Shown piece by piece: positions 15,368-22,793 of a stretch of DNA of 64,000 nucleotides. The stretch's first letter is position 1, and the number at the start of each line of letters is the position of its first letter. The notes beneath the pieces were generated by a model, which ran no database searches, was not told the DNA's origin, and worked only from the letters and a program-made list of their open reading frames with translations. Made by a program: the position numbers and the translations under genes. Source of the DNA: PFJX01 sp964393825 (GTDB taxonomy: Bacteria; Pseudomonadota; Gammaproteobacteria; Burkholderiales; Thiobacillaceae); the NCBI GenBank assembly GCA_964393825.1, contig CAYMUY010000013.1, positions 24,490 through 88,489 of the forward strand. The letters run 5' to 3'.

Positions 15368-17695
15368 ATGTCGATCAATCTCGCTGACTACGCCGAACTG
15401 CTGGAAGACCTGTCGCCGCACAGCCAGGCGGCATTGCAGGCCAACTGGCACGAGGCCACCAAGGTGTTCTCGCCGCGCGGCCTGGACAATTACCTGAAGG
15501 GCGCGTCCGCGATTCGCGGCCTGGGCAAGGGCGATTCGCTGGTCGAGGCCTGGATCGTGGAAACGCCGCAGGTGGCCAAGGAGGTCGGCGAGGACGTGGT
15601 CGGCGATCTCGCCGCCGCTTCGCTGTCGCTGGCCTCCCGGACCTCCGGCGCGGTGATCGAGCTGTTGCTGAACACGGCGCCCACCGCCGCCAACCGACTC
15701 GGCGACGCGCATTTGTTTCAGAACTACCTCCAGTTCATCAACACCCTGATCGCGCAGGCGCCACGCGGCGTGCGGCCGATGCTGAACAAGCTGGAAGTCC
15801 TGTTCCAGCAACTCACCCTTGGCGGCCTGCGCCGCTGGGCACTGTGGGGCGCCCACGCCCACCGCACCAACTACGAAGAGCAGATCAAGTACTTCAGTCT
15901 CGAATCGAAAGAGTCGCTGGCGATGCTGCAGAAGGAGCGCAAGGGCACGTTGCTGGTGGACGTACAGCGGCGCATCAACATGTATTTGCGCGCGCTGTGG
16001 GCGCGCGACTTCTTCATGCGCCCGACGGCGGGCGACTTCGAGACCCGTGAAGGCTACCGCCCCTACATCGAGGACTACCTGCTGCACCTGCCGGACGCGT
16101 TCGACGATTTCGAGGGAGTCTCCGGCCTGGAACTCTACCGCGCCACCGCCGCGCATTGCGCCGCCCATGTGGTCGAGACCAAGGCGCCCATCTCCGCCGA
16201 AGCGCTCAACCCGATGCAGATGGCGGTGATTTCCGCGATCGAGGATGCGCGAGTGGAAACGCTCTCCATCCGCCGTTTCCCCGGCCTGAAACAGCTCTGG
16301 AGCAAGTTGCACACGGCCACCCCCGAGATGAGCAAAAGCATGGGCGATTACCTCAATCGCCTGGCACGCGCGCTGCTCGACGACGGTTATCAGGACAACG
16401 ACCCATGGATTGTTGAAGGCCGCGCGCTGTTCGCGCTGGCCCAGGACAAGCTGGACAACAACCACACCTCCTGGGAAATCGGCGTCACCCTCGCGCACAG
16501 CTTCAGCCAAAGACGGATTCCGTTCAATCCGCGCACCGATCTGCTCACCGCCCCCTATCGCGACGACAACCGCTATTTCTGGGAATTCGAGGAATTCGAT
16601 TTCAACAAGGCGGCCAACGCCGGCTACGACTCCGTCAAGCAGGTGCGCAAGTACGTCAATGTGATGGAAATGGCCAATGAAGTGGAGGTCGAAGGCGCGG
16701 GCGACGACGCCGAAGAAATATGGGTGCTGCCGACTGAACTGTTTCCCTATGAGGACATGGGCATCAGCTGGAACGACATGGAAGGCAAGGAGCCGCTATC
16801 CGACCCCTTCCATTATTCCGAATGGGACTACCAGATTCAGCTTGAGCGTCCGGCCTGGGCCACGGTGCAGGAGAAGCGCGCCAAGATGGGCGACCTGGCG
16901 GTCATCGACGCCATCACCGCCCAGTACAAGCGCGAGATCCATCGCATGAAATTCCTGCTCGACGCCATGCAGCCGCAGGGCGTGCAGCGCATCCGCAGGC
17001 TGGAGGACGGCGACGAGATCGACATCAACGCGGCGATCGCCAGCTTCACCGACATCCGCATGGGCAACCAACCCGACCCGCGCATCATGATGCGTAGCGT
17101 GCGCAAGACCCGGGACTTCTCGATCCTGGTGCTGCTCGACCTGTCGGAATCGACCAACGAAAAAGTCCAGGATCAGGAGTATTCGGTGCGTGAACTCACC
17201 CAGCAAGCCTGCGTGTTGCTGGCCGACGCTATCAACAAGGTCGGCGATCCGTTCGCGATTCATGGATTCTGTTCGGACGGCCGCCACGACGTCGAGTACT
17301 ACCGCTTCAAGGACTTCGACCAGCACTGGGACGAGACGCCGAAAGCCAAGCTCGCCGGCATGACCGGGCAACTCTCCACCCGTATGGGCGCGGCGGTCCG
17401 CCACGCCGGCCACCACCTGCAACTGCAACGCTCGGCGAAGAAGCTGCTCATCGTCATCACCGATGGCGAACCGGCCGACGTCGACGTGCGCGATCCCCAG
17501 TATCTGCGCTACGACACCAAGAAGGCGGTGGAAGAAGTCGCCAAGCTGGGCGTCACCACTTATTGCATGAGCCTGGACCCGCGCGCGGATAATTACGTCT
17601 CGCGCATCTTCGGCCAGAAGAACTACATGGTCGTCGATCATGTACAGCGGCTACCGGAGAAGCTCCCGCTTCTCTATGCCGGCTTAACCAGATAG
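15368..17695 (+). CDS. cbbO: CbbO activase adaptor with VWA domain (form I set)
   Basis: A 775-residue protein. ATG 15368 has TGAGGA 8 nt upstream; a longer reading would run through the family C palindrome. The C-terminal VWA domain has a full MIDAS: DLSES near residue 591, STRMGAAVRHAG and TDGEPAD near 699. It acts with CbbQ1 as the RuBisCO activase and probably docks on CbbL through the MIDAS. Unlike the form II CbbO it has no repeat-derived insertion (LPDAFDDFEGVSGLELYRAT is continuous), so it provides the internal reference for that insertion. Confidence 0.94.
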   Translation: MSINLADYAELLEDLSPHSQAALQANWHEATKVFSPRGLDNYLKGASAIRGLGKGDSLVEAWIVETPQVAKEVGEDVVGDLAAASLSLASRTSGAVIELLLNTAPTAANRLGDAHLFQNYLQFINTLIAQAPRGVRPMLNKLEVLFQQLTLGGLRRWALWGAHAHRTNYEEQIKYFSLESKESLAMLQKERKGTLLVDVQRRINMYLRALWARDFFMRPTAGDFETREGYRPYIEDYLLHLPDAFDDFEGVSGLELYRATAAHCAAHVVETKAPISAEALNPMQMAVISAIEDARVETLSIRRFPGLKQLWSKLHTATPEMSKSMGDYLNRLARALLDDGYQDNDPWIVEGRALFALAQDKLDNNHTSWEIGVTLAHSFSQRRIPFNPRTDLLTAPYRDDNRYFWEFEEFDFNKAANAGYDSVKQVRKYVNVMEMANEVEVEGAGDDAEEIWVLPTELFPYEDMGISWNDMEGKEPLSDPFHYSEWDYQIQLERPAWATVQEKRAKMGDLAVIDAITAQYKREIHRMKFLLDAMQPQGVQRIRRLEDGDEIDINAAIASFTDIRMGNQPDPRIMMRSVRKTRDFSILVLLDLSESTNEKVQDQEYSVRELTQQACVLLADAINKVGDPFAIHGFCSDGRHDVEYYRFKDFDQHWDETPKAKLAGMTGQLSTRMGAAVRHAGHHLQLQRSAKKLLIVITDGEPADVDVRDPQYLRYDTKKAVEEVAKLGVTTYCMSLDPRADNYVSRIFGQKNYMVVDHVQRLPEKLPLLYAGLTR

Positions 17696-17703
17696 AAGGC
17701 ACC

Positions 17704-18000
17704 ATGGCAAACACCTACGTCGGCTTCAATCAAGACAAACACGGCATCACCCAACTGGGCCGCATCGTGCTCGATAGCTGGGTCTTCGGCTTCATCCCGG
17801 AAACGGAGGACTGCGCCGGCTGGGACATTGGCCGCATGCAGAACCTGATGGAGCGCGTGCAAGTCGAGTGGGACAAGTACGCCGGCCTGCCCAGCCGCCT
17901 GCCGCCGGAACTGCACCAGCGCCACAGCGACTTCTATGATCGCGCCATGGCGGATGCCCGCGAGAAGGGCTGGGACCCGGAACTGGGCGAGGACGAATAG
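17704..18000 (+). CDS. Uncharacterised 98-residue protein at the end of the cbbLSQO operon
   Basis: It starts at ATG 17704, 8 bp after cbbO1, so it is almost certainly in the same operon. The protein is acidic, soluble and rich in aromatics, with no signal peptide or membrane segment. Notable blocks are MANTYVGFNQDKHGITQLGR, WVFGFIPETEDCAGWD and a helical RMQNLMERVQVEWDKY. I do not recognise the family. The tight linkage to form I RuBisCO activase genes suggests a role in RuBisCO assembly, activation or regulation, but this is only guilt by association. There is no equivalent after cbbO2. Confidence 0.75.
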   Translation: MANTYVGFNQDKHGITQLGRIVLDSWVFGFIPETEDCAGWDIGRMQNLMERVQVEWDKYAGLPSRLPPELHQRHSDFYDRAMADAREKGWDPELGEDE

Positions 18001-18077
18001 CGGGAGCGGGGCACGCCTCGCGTTTTGCCCAAGCGGCTACTCGCGTTAACAGGTGATGCGGTTGGGGCAGTGATTCC

Positions 18078-18094
18078 CCCCTTTACCAAAGGGG
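18078..18094. terminator. Hairpin between convergent genes
   Basis: CCCCTTT (18078-18084) pairs with AAAGGGG (18088-18094) across ACC. It lies in the 122-bp gap between the 98-residue cbb-linked gene (plus strand) and the 139-residue gene (minus strand). Its symmetry suits a bidirectional terminator, but the U-tracts are weak. Confidence 0.45.
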
Positions 18095-18122
18095 AGGCCA
18101 CACTTGCCGCGCTCTCCACTCC

Positions 18123-18542
18123 CTACGCCACTGGCTTGCGTGGCAACGGCAATACGTGGGCGGGGGCGGCGGGACGTCGACGTTTTGCGAGCAGCGCCAG
18201 CGCCGCATGGAAATCCGCCTGCAAGCGGCGCTGCGTGGCGGGTGCGTCCGCTGTATAGAACACCGCCTCATAGGCCACCGGCTCATCCAGCGCGGCGCGG
18301 GCTCGCGGCTGGAAGCATTGCCAGGCCACCTCCACCCAGCGTTTGTGCTGGCTATCCACGAAGATGATCTCTTCCTGGTCGATCACGGCCAGATATTGCA
18401 TGGTTCGAATCGGCACGAACACGCAACCGCTCGCGCTGGCGGCGAGGAGGATGCGCGTCAGGTTGTAGGTGGAGGCGGGCAGCGCCGACACCAGCCGTTG
18501 CAGCGGCTGCTCGCGCTCGAAAGATTCCGTATCGTGGTCCAT
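18123..18542 (-). CDS. Uncharacterised 139-residue protein
   Basis: It starts at ATG 18542 (MDHDTESFEREQPLQRLV). The middle has a compact mixed alpha/beta pattern (TMQYLAVIDQEEIIFVDSQ) and the C-terminus is Arg/Pro-rich. No signal peptide, membrane segment or catalytic motif is visible, and the ribosome site is weak. I do not recognise the family. Codon use matches its neighbours and the frame is open over its full length, so it is probably real. It is divergent from the secreted metalloprotein gene downstream. Confidence 0.6.
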   Translation of the reverse strand: MDHDTESFEREQPLQRLVSALPASTYNLTRILLAASASGCVFVPIRTMQYLAVIDQEEIIFVDSQHKRWVEVAWQCFQPRARAALDEPVAYEAVFYTADAPATQRRLQADFHAALALLAKRRRPAAPAHVLPLPRKPVA

Positions 18543-18631
18543 AAGGAGCCTGCCGGAGGGAGACGCGGCCAGTATAGCGAGCCCGTCGCCACACGCGGAA
18601 CAGCCTCTCACGCGGCTTTTCGGTCCACCAC

Positions 18632-18660
18632 TTGCACAGCGCCAGCGAAGCGCATATTTA
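18632..18660 (+). promoter_or_regulatory. Candidate promoter for the secreted metalloprotein gene
   Basis: TTGCAC (18632-18637), a 17-bp spacer and TATTTA (18655-18660) lie 30 bp before ATG 18690. The spacing is ideal and each hexamer is a fair match to sigma-70. Confidence 0.5.
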
Positions 18661-18689
18661 TCAGGAACACCGCCGCGAGATTTCACCCC

Positions 18690-19874
18690 ATGCCCTCCTT
18701 CACCACCCATTTCGCGTTTCTGGCCCTGCCGTTCTGTTTGGCGGCAAGCACCTGGGCAGCTTGCCCGGAAGTGCCGGAAGGATTTTCCGTGCCACCAGAG
18801 CAGCGCGGCCAGGTCGATCTGCAATGGGAACTGGCGCGACCCCGGCAGGCGGGTGGCAAGATCGTCCTGATCTGTGGGCCGGGTAAATCGGCGGACGCAC
18901 AACCGCTAGCTGGGCGTCTTTCGCCGCCAGCGCCGAATGTTGAGGAAGAAAGCGCGCGTCGCGCCGAACATTTCGCGTTGGCGCGGCGCATCAACTTCGC
19001 GCGCAAGGGCGAGGTCAACACCCGCACCCTGGCGCTGCTGCCAGAGCAGATCGAATTACTCGAACGTTTCGCCATGAACGACGCCGGCGCGGTCTGGCTG
19101 CGCGAAGTGGCGGATGACACTTTGCGCCTGTTCAACAAGGGTTATCTGGAATACGACCACGCCCTGTGGCGGCGCGCCCTCAAGAGCGGCCGCATGCCGA
19201 GGCTGTCGCAGTTGCTGACAGGCCGTCTGAGCGAAGCCGGCCAATTCGCCGAGGATGCCGAGGTGTTCAAGTTCGGCGCCTATGCCGGGCCCGGGGCGTT
19301 GGCGCAGCCGGGCGGCATCGGCCTGGGCGATGCCGGCCTGCGTTGCCACTTCCCCAGCAGCGACGAACTGGTGGACCCGCACGCCATCCTGTCGCACGAA
19401 TTCGGCCATACCCGCTATGGCGACCCGGACAGTTCCAGCTCGTTACTGGGCGAAGCGCGTACCGTGGAGTTTTACGAAAACCCGGTACGGGTACGTAACG
19501 GCTATGAACCGCGCACCCTGTATTTCGAGCGCGGCAATCAGGGCAAGCTGGAACCGGGCAAGGGCAGCCTGCTGGATCGCCTGAAAATACTGGAACGGGA
19601 AAAAGGTATTTCGATCACGGACCAGCGCACGGTGGACCGATACCACTGCGACTGCCCCGGCCCCCTGCCGGTGATACTCAACTGCGAAGTTCGCCAGCGT
19701 CCCGGAAGCGACAGCATCACCGACCCCGCCTTCGAGCACGACTGCAAACTGAACTGGAAGCCGGACGGCGTAAATCTCGATGCTCTGCCCGGCGTGAAGG
19801 AACTCCTGCCTGGCGGCCTGTCGGGTTCGCAGCTGATGATTCCAAAGTCCGACAGCCTGCCCAGGCTCAAGTAA
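18690..19874 (+). CDS. Secreted protein with HEFGH zinc-metallopeptidase motif
   Basis: A 394-residue protein from ATG 18690 with a clear signal peptide (MPSFTTHFAFLALPFCLAAS, cleavage near TWA-AC). The central motif AILSHEFGHTRYGDP is an HExxH zinc-peptidase helix. The third zinc ligand is not obvious; the following Glu in LLGEARTVEFYE is a candidate. The first 60 mature residues are a separate small domain (CPEVPEGFSVPPE). The last third is Cys-containing (YHCDCPGP, LNCEVRQ). I do not recognise the family. A periplasmic or secreted peptidase, or a degenerate binding protein, is likely. Confidence 0.7.
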   Translation: MPSFTTHFAFLALPFCLAASTWAACPEVPEGFSVPPEQRGQVDLQWELARPRQAGGKIVLICGPGKSADAQPLAGRLSPPAPNVEEESARRAEHFALARRINFARKGEVNTRTLALLPEQIELLERFAMNDAGAVWLREVADDTLRLFNKGYLEYDHALWRRALKSGRMPRLSQLLTGRLSEAGQFAEDAEVFKFGAYAGPGALAQPGGIGLGDAGLRCHFPSSDELVDPHAILSHEFGHTRYGDPDSSSSLLGEARTVEFYENPVRVRNGYEPRTLYFERGNQGKLEPGKGSLLDRLKILEREKGISITDQRTVDRYHCDCPGPLPVILNCEVRQRPGSDSITDPAFEHDCKLNWKPDGVNLDALPGVKELLPGGLSGSQLMIPKSDSLPRLK

Positions 19875-19877
19875 GCG

Positions 19878-20279
19878 TCAACGCTCGATCGCCAGCAGTT
19901 CCACTTCGAAGGTCAACACACTGTTCGGCGGGATGACGCCGGGAACGCCGCGCGCCCCATATGCGGTATCCGCCGGGCAGGTGAGCCTGGCCTTGCCGCC
20001 GACTTTCAGTTTCTGAACGCCCTGGGTCCAGCACGGGATGACCCCTTGCAGCGGGAAGGCGATGGGTTCATTGCGCTTGTAGGAACTGTCGAACTCGGTG
20101 CCGTTGGCAAGCGTGCCGCGATAGTGGACCTTGACCGTGCTGCTCGCGGAAGGCGACGCGCCAGACCCTTGCTTGAGATGCGAGACGATCACGCCGGACG
20201 ACAGGGTTTCAGTGTTCGCGGCCAGGGCTTGGGCATTGACGGAAAAAGCGGCAATCATAAAAAGAGTTCGAAGGCGCAT
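19878..20279 (-). CDS. Periplasmic FKBP-type peptidyl-prolyl isomerase
   Basis: A 133-residue protein from ATG 20279 with a signal peptide ending near ALA-AN. A single FKBP domain follows, with VKVHYRGTLANGTEFDSSYKR, PIAFPLQGVIPCWTQGVQKLKVGGKARLTCP and YGARGVPGVIPPNSVLTFEVELL. These are the standard FKBP fold landmarks, including the active-site Tyr, Asp, Phe and Trp. There is no FkpA/Mip-type dimerisation domain. It catalyses cis-trans isomerisation of prolyl bonds and probably assists envelope protein folding. It is convergent with the HEFGH gene, with only 3 bp between stops. Confidence 0.9.
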   Translation of the reverse strand: MRLRTLFMIAAFSVNAQALAANTETLSSGVIVSHLKQGSGASPSASSTVKVHYRGTLANGTEFDSSYKRNEPIAFPLQGVIPCWTQGVQKLKVGGKARLTCPADTAYGARGVPGVIPPNSVLTFEVELLAIER

Positions 20280-20393
20280 GACATGATTTCCAGATGAAGG
20301 GGCGGGAAGTGTAGCGAAGCGGCGGGCCGAAGTGACAAGCCGACAAGCCCATATTTACACACTATTCCTGGCTGCCAGATGACAACCAGTGGT

Positions 20394-20420
20394 AGATATT
20401 TTTATCTGTCTCGATAAAAT
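20394..20420 (+). promoter_or_regulatory. Promoter/operator of the XRE micro-operon, probably leaderless
   Basis: The palindrome AGATA-TTTT-TATCT (20394-20407) overlaps where a -35 would lie. A -10-like TAAAAT (20415-20420) ends 6 bp before ATG 20427. Transcription would therefore start at or beside the ATG, and no Shine-Dalgarno sequence is present. The palindrome is a natural operator for the encoded Cro-like protein. Confidence 0.5.
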
Positions 20421-20426
20421 ATTGCC

Positions 20427-20675
20427 ATGGTCACCTGTAGATTTTCCACCCTGCTTGGCGAACGACGACTCAAGGTAGCGGATGTCTGTCGGGCCACCGG
20501 CATCAGTCGCGCCACGCTCGACCGCTACTACCACGACCGGGTGAAAAGCTTCGACCGGGATGTACTTACCCGGCTCTGCCAATATCTCAAGGTCAAACCC
20601 GGCGAACTGCTGGTCATGGTCGAGCAAGGTGAATTGTTCGGCGTGTCGGAATCCTCAAGCGGGAACAAACCATGA
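20427..20675 (+). CDS. Small Cro/XRE-type helix-turn-helix regulator
   Basis: An 82-residue protein that is almost entirely one HTH domain of the YozG/Cro class. The segment GERRLKVADVCRATGISRATLDRYYHD holds the HTH and LTRLCQYLKVKPGELLVM the following helices. Its stop overlaps the next gene's start (ATGA). It probably represses its own promoter through the AGATA/TATCT palindrome. Regulators of this size with a tiny partner gene are common in toxin-antitoxin, phage and plasmid modules. Confidence 0.8.
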   Translation: MVTCRFSTLLGERRLKVADVCRATGISRATLDRYYHDRVKSFDRDVLTRLCQYLKVKPGELLVMVEQGELFGVSESSSGNKP

Positions 20676-20893
20676 CGGAACGCGAACTCAAACTGTTGCT
20701 GGATGCCAACGCCGTGAAGCGGGTGCAAATCCATTACGCGGTCATGTCCAACGGCTACATGGTGGTGATTGACGGCAAGACCCTGGAAACCGGCAAACGC
20801 CAGACCCGCGAATTCAAAACTCTGGACGCCGCCGCGCGTTGCCTGTTCAAGATCGGTGTCGCGGAATTCGCGGTGAAACTGCGCACCGCATGA
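20672..20893 (+). CDS. Small partner of the XRE regulator (73 residues; ParC/KfrB-like N-terminal style)
   Basis: It starts at ATG 20672, overlapping the XRE stop by 4 nt, so it is translationally coupled. The sequence MTERELKLLLDANAVKRVQI, followed by GYMVVIDGKTLETGKRQTREFKTLDAAARCLFKIGVAEFAV, forms a small alpha/beta unit. It resembles plasmid partition-associated ParC-type small proteins and IncC-like nucleoid proteins. I have no firm family assignment. It could be a plasmid-derived stability function or the second half of a toxin-antitoxin-like pair. Confidence 0.6.
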   Translation: MTERELKLLLDANAVKRVQIHYAVMSNGYMVVIDGKTLETGKRQTREFKTLDAAARCLFKIGVAEFAVKLRTA

Positions 20894-21032
20894 ACGTGTG
20901 AGCAGTCATTTATCGTCGGCAACCATGATCGCCTGTCTGACGATATAGGAATGACGTGGTGGAGCAAGTAGTTCGCAAGATGCACGCGTCTGATGCAGCA
21001 GGCTCAGCACGAACGGAAATCTAGTCACGCCA

Positions 21033-21065
21033 CAAACAAAAACGGCCCGCATCGCTGCGAGCCGT
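21033..21065 (-). terminator. Terminator of the tRNA-Ala/tRNA-Glu transcript
   Basis: On the minus strand ACGGCTCGCA pairs with TGCGGGCCGT (21065-21056 with 21051-21042, one G-U) around a GCGA tetraloop, followed by TTTTGTTTG. It lies 12 bp past tRNA-Glu and is a textbook intrinsic terminator. Confidence 0.9.
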
Positions 21066-21077
21066 TGTTGCTACTTC

Positions 21078-21153
21078 TGGCGTCCCCACGGGGATTCGAA
21101 CCCCGGTTACCGCCGTGAAAGGGCGATGTCCTAGGCCTCTAGACGATAGGGAC
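21078..21153 (-). tRNA. tRNA-Glu(UUC)
   Basis: A 76-nt cloverleaf including encoded CCA. The acceptor GTCCCTA..GGGGAC is near-perfect, the D-arm is TCTAGAGGCCTAGGA, and the anticodon loop CTTTCAC gives anticodon UUC. The T-arm is CCGGGGTTCGAATCCCCG. It is second in a two-tRNA transcript. Confidence 0.97.
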
Positions 21154-21195
21154 TTATGAGGCCGAAGACCCGGTTTCCCGAGTCTTCTCGTTTTG

Positions 21196-21271
<76 letters not shown>

Positions 21272-21285
21272 ACAAGAGAGCGCGC

Positions 21286-21314
21286 ATTCTAGTAACGGAT
21301 TTTGACCTTGTAAA
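21286..21314 (-). promoter_or_regulatory. tRNA operon promoter
   Basis: On the minus strand, TTTACA (21314-21309), a 17-bp spacer and TAGAAT (21291-21286) match sigma-70 at 5 of 6 positions each. The -10 lies 15 bp before the 5' end of tRNA-Ala. Confidence 0.8.
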
Positions 21315-21385
21315 GAGGATTTTTGCTTTGGTGATGCATTTTTTCGGAAGAGGTGGGATGGGGGCGGCTGGGCTATATTCCTGCC

Positions 21386-22327
21386 ATGCGGATTTCCCTG
21401 GTGACTCCTTATCTGCCTGCATCGCGGAATGGCAATGCCCATACCGCCGTGCGCTGGCGGCGCTTCCTGCGCCAGGCCGGGCATGGCGTCGAGATGATGA
21501 CGCGGTGGGATGGCCGTCCGGCGGATGTGCTGATCGCGTTGCATGCGCGGCGCAGTCACGCCGCCATCGCCGGTTTCGCGGCGTGCCATCCGGAACGGCC
21601 GTTGCTGCTGATCCTGACCGGGACCGATGTCTACCGCGATATCGCTTGCGATGCCGAGGCGCAGGCGTCGTTGCGCCTCGCGCATCGTCTGGTGGTATTG
21701 CAGGCGCGGGGCGTGGATGAATTGCCGGCCGAGCTGCGTGCCAAGGCGCGGGTGATTCATCAATCCGCGCCGACCCTGAAGCCGGCGCGGCGGTCGTCGC
21801 GAACATTTGACGTTTGTGTCGTCTCCCACCTGCGCGACGAGAAAGATCCTTTCCGCGCCGCCTACGCCAGTCGCCTGCTGCCGGCGGCCAGCCGCATACG
21901 CGTGCTGCACGTCGGCGGGCCGTTGCAGGAGGGTATGGAAGACGCGGCGCGGGGGCTGGAGTCGCCGCGCTGGCGCTGGCTGGGCGCGCTGCCGCATGGC
22001 GAGGCGCGGCGGCGCATCGCGCGGGCGCATCTGCTGGTGATCAGTTCGCGCATGGAGGGCGGCGCCAATGTGATCTGCGAAGCGGTGACGGCGGGTACGC
22101 CGGTGCTGGCGTCGCGCATCGCCGGCAATCTGGGCATGCTGGGCGAGGATTACGCCGGTTATTTTCCGCTCGCGGACGAGGCTGCCCTGGCCGGGTTGCT
22201 GTGGCGGGCGGAGAGCGATCCCGCTTTCCTGGCATTGCTGCGGCGGCAGTGCGCGGCGCGGGCGCCGTTGTTCGCGCCGGAACACGAGGCCGCCAGCGTG
22301 CGGGCCTTGCTGGAGGAATGCTCATGA
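21386..22327 (+). CDS. senB: GT4 glycosyltransferase of the TIGR04348 type (SenB-like selenosugar synthase)
   Basis: A 313-residue protein from ATG 21386 (MRISLVTPYLPASRNGNAHT). GT-B fold landmarks match the TIGR04348 family by eye: GNAHTAVRWRRFLRQAGH, DVLIALHARRS, LTGTDVYRD, VVSHLRDEKDPFRAA, SSRMEGGANVICEA and GTPVLASRIAGNLGMLG. Members of this family include SenB, which makes selenosugar from selenophosphate and UDP-sugar in selenoneine synthesis. Its usual partners, SelD/SenC and SenA, are not in this window, so the in vivo role is less certain. It overlaps rlmH by ATGA. A TATATT at 21374-21379 ends 6 bp before the ATG, so the message may be leaderless. Confidence 0.8.
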   Translation: MRISLVTPYLPASRNGNAHTAVRWRRFLRQAGHGVEMMTRWDGRPADVLIALHARRSHAAIAGFAACHPERPLLLILTGTDVYRDIACDAEAQASLRLAHRLVVLQARGVDELPAELRAKARVIHQSAPTLKPARRSSRTFDVCVVSHLRDEKDPFRAAYASRLLPAASRIRVLHVGGPLQEGMEDAARGLESPRWRWLGALPHGEARRRIARAHLLVISSRMEGGANVICEAVTAGTPVLASRIAGNLGMLGEDYAGYFPLADEAALAGLLWRAESDPAFLALLRRQCAARAPLFAPEHEAASVRALLEECS

Positions 22328-22791
22328 AACTGACCCTGCTGTCTGTGGGTGACAAATTGCCCGCCTGGGCGAACGCTGCGGTGGCGGAGTATCTGAAACG
22401 GATGCCGCGCGAGGCGCGTGTCGATCTGGTGGAAATCAAGCCGGAAAAACGCGCCGGACAGTCGCCCGATTCGATCAAGACGATCGAGGCGGCGCGCCTG
22501 CTCGACAAGTTGCCGGCCGGCGCCGGCCTGGTGGCACTGGATGAACACGGCCGCGAGGTGACGACGCGGGAGCTGGCCGATCTCATGGCGCGCTGGATGG
22601 GCGATGGTCGCGATGTGGCCCTGGTGATCGGCGGCGCCGATGGCCTCGCACCCTCGCTGCTGGAGAAGGCCGAGATGAAACTGTCCCTTTCCCGCCTGAC
22701 CTTGCCGCATGCGCTGGCGCGGGTGGTGTTGGCGGAACAGTTGTATCGTGCCGTGAGTCTGCTCAACAACCATCCCTATCACCGGGAGTGA
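22324..22791 (+). CDS. rlmH: 23S rRNA pseudouridine-1915 N3-methyltransferase
   Basis: A 155-residue SPOUT methyltransferase of standard length. ATG 22324 has GGAGG 7 nt upstream, inside the end of senB. Hallmarks are KRAGQSPDSIKTIEAARL, LVALDEHGREVTTRELADLM, the SAM-binding FVIGGADGL-type VIGGADGLAP and the C-terminal knot region LSLSRLTLPHALARVVLAEQLYRA. It methylates pseudouridine 1915 in helix 69 of 23S rRNA in assembled 70S ribosomes. It is usually found with rsfS and maf; maf occurs 4.3 kb downstream here, with an export operon between. Confidence 0.96.
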   Translation: MKLTLLSVGDKLPAWANAAVAEYLKRMPREARVDLVEIKPEKRAGQSPDSIKTIEAARLLDKLPAGAGLVALDEHGREVTTRELADLMARWMGDGRDVALVIGGADGLAPSLLEKAEMKLSLSRLTLPHALARVVLAEQLYRAVSLLNNHPYHRE

Positions 22792-22793
22792 TC

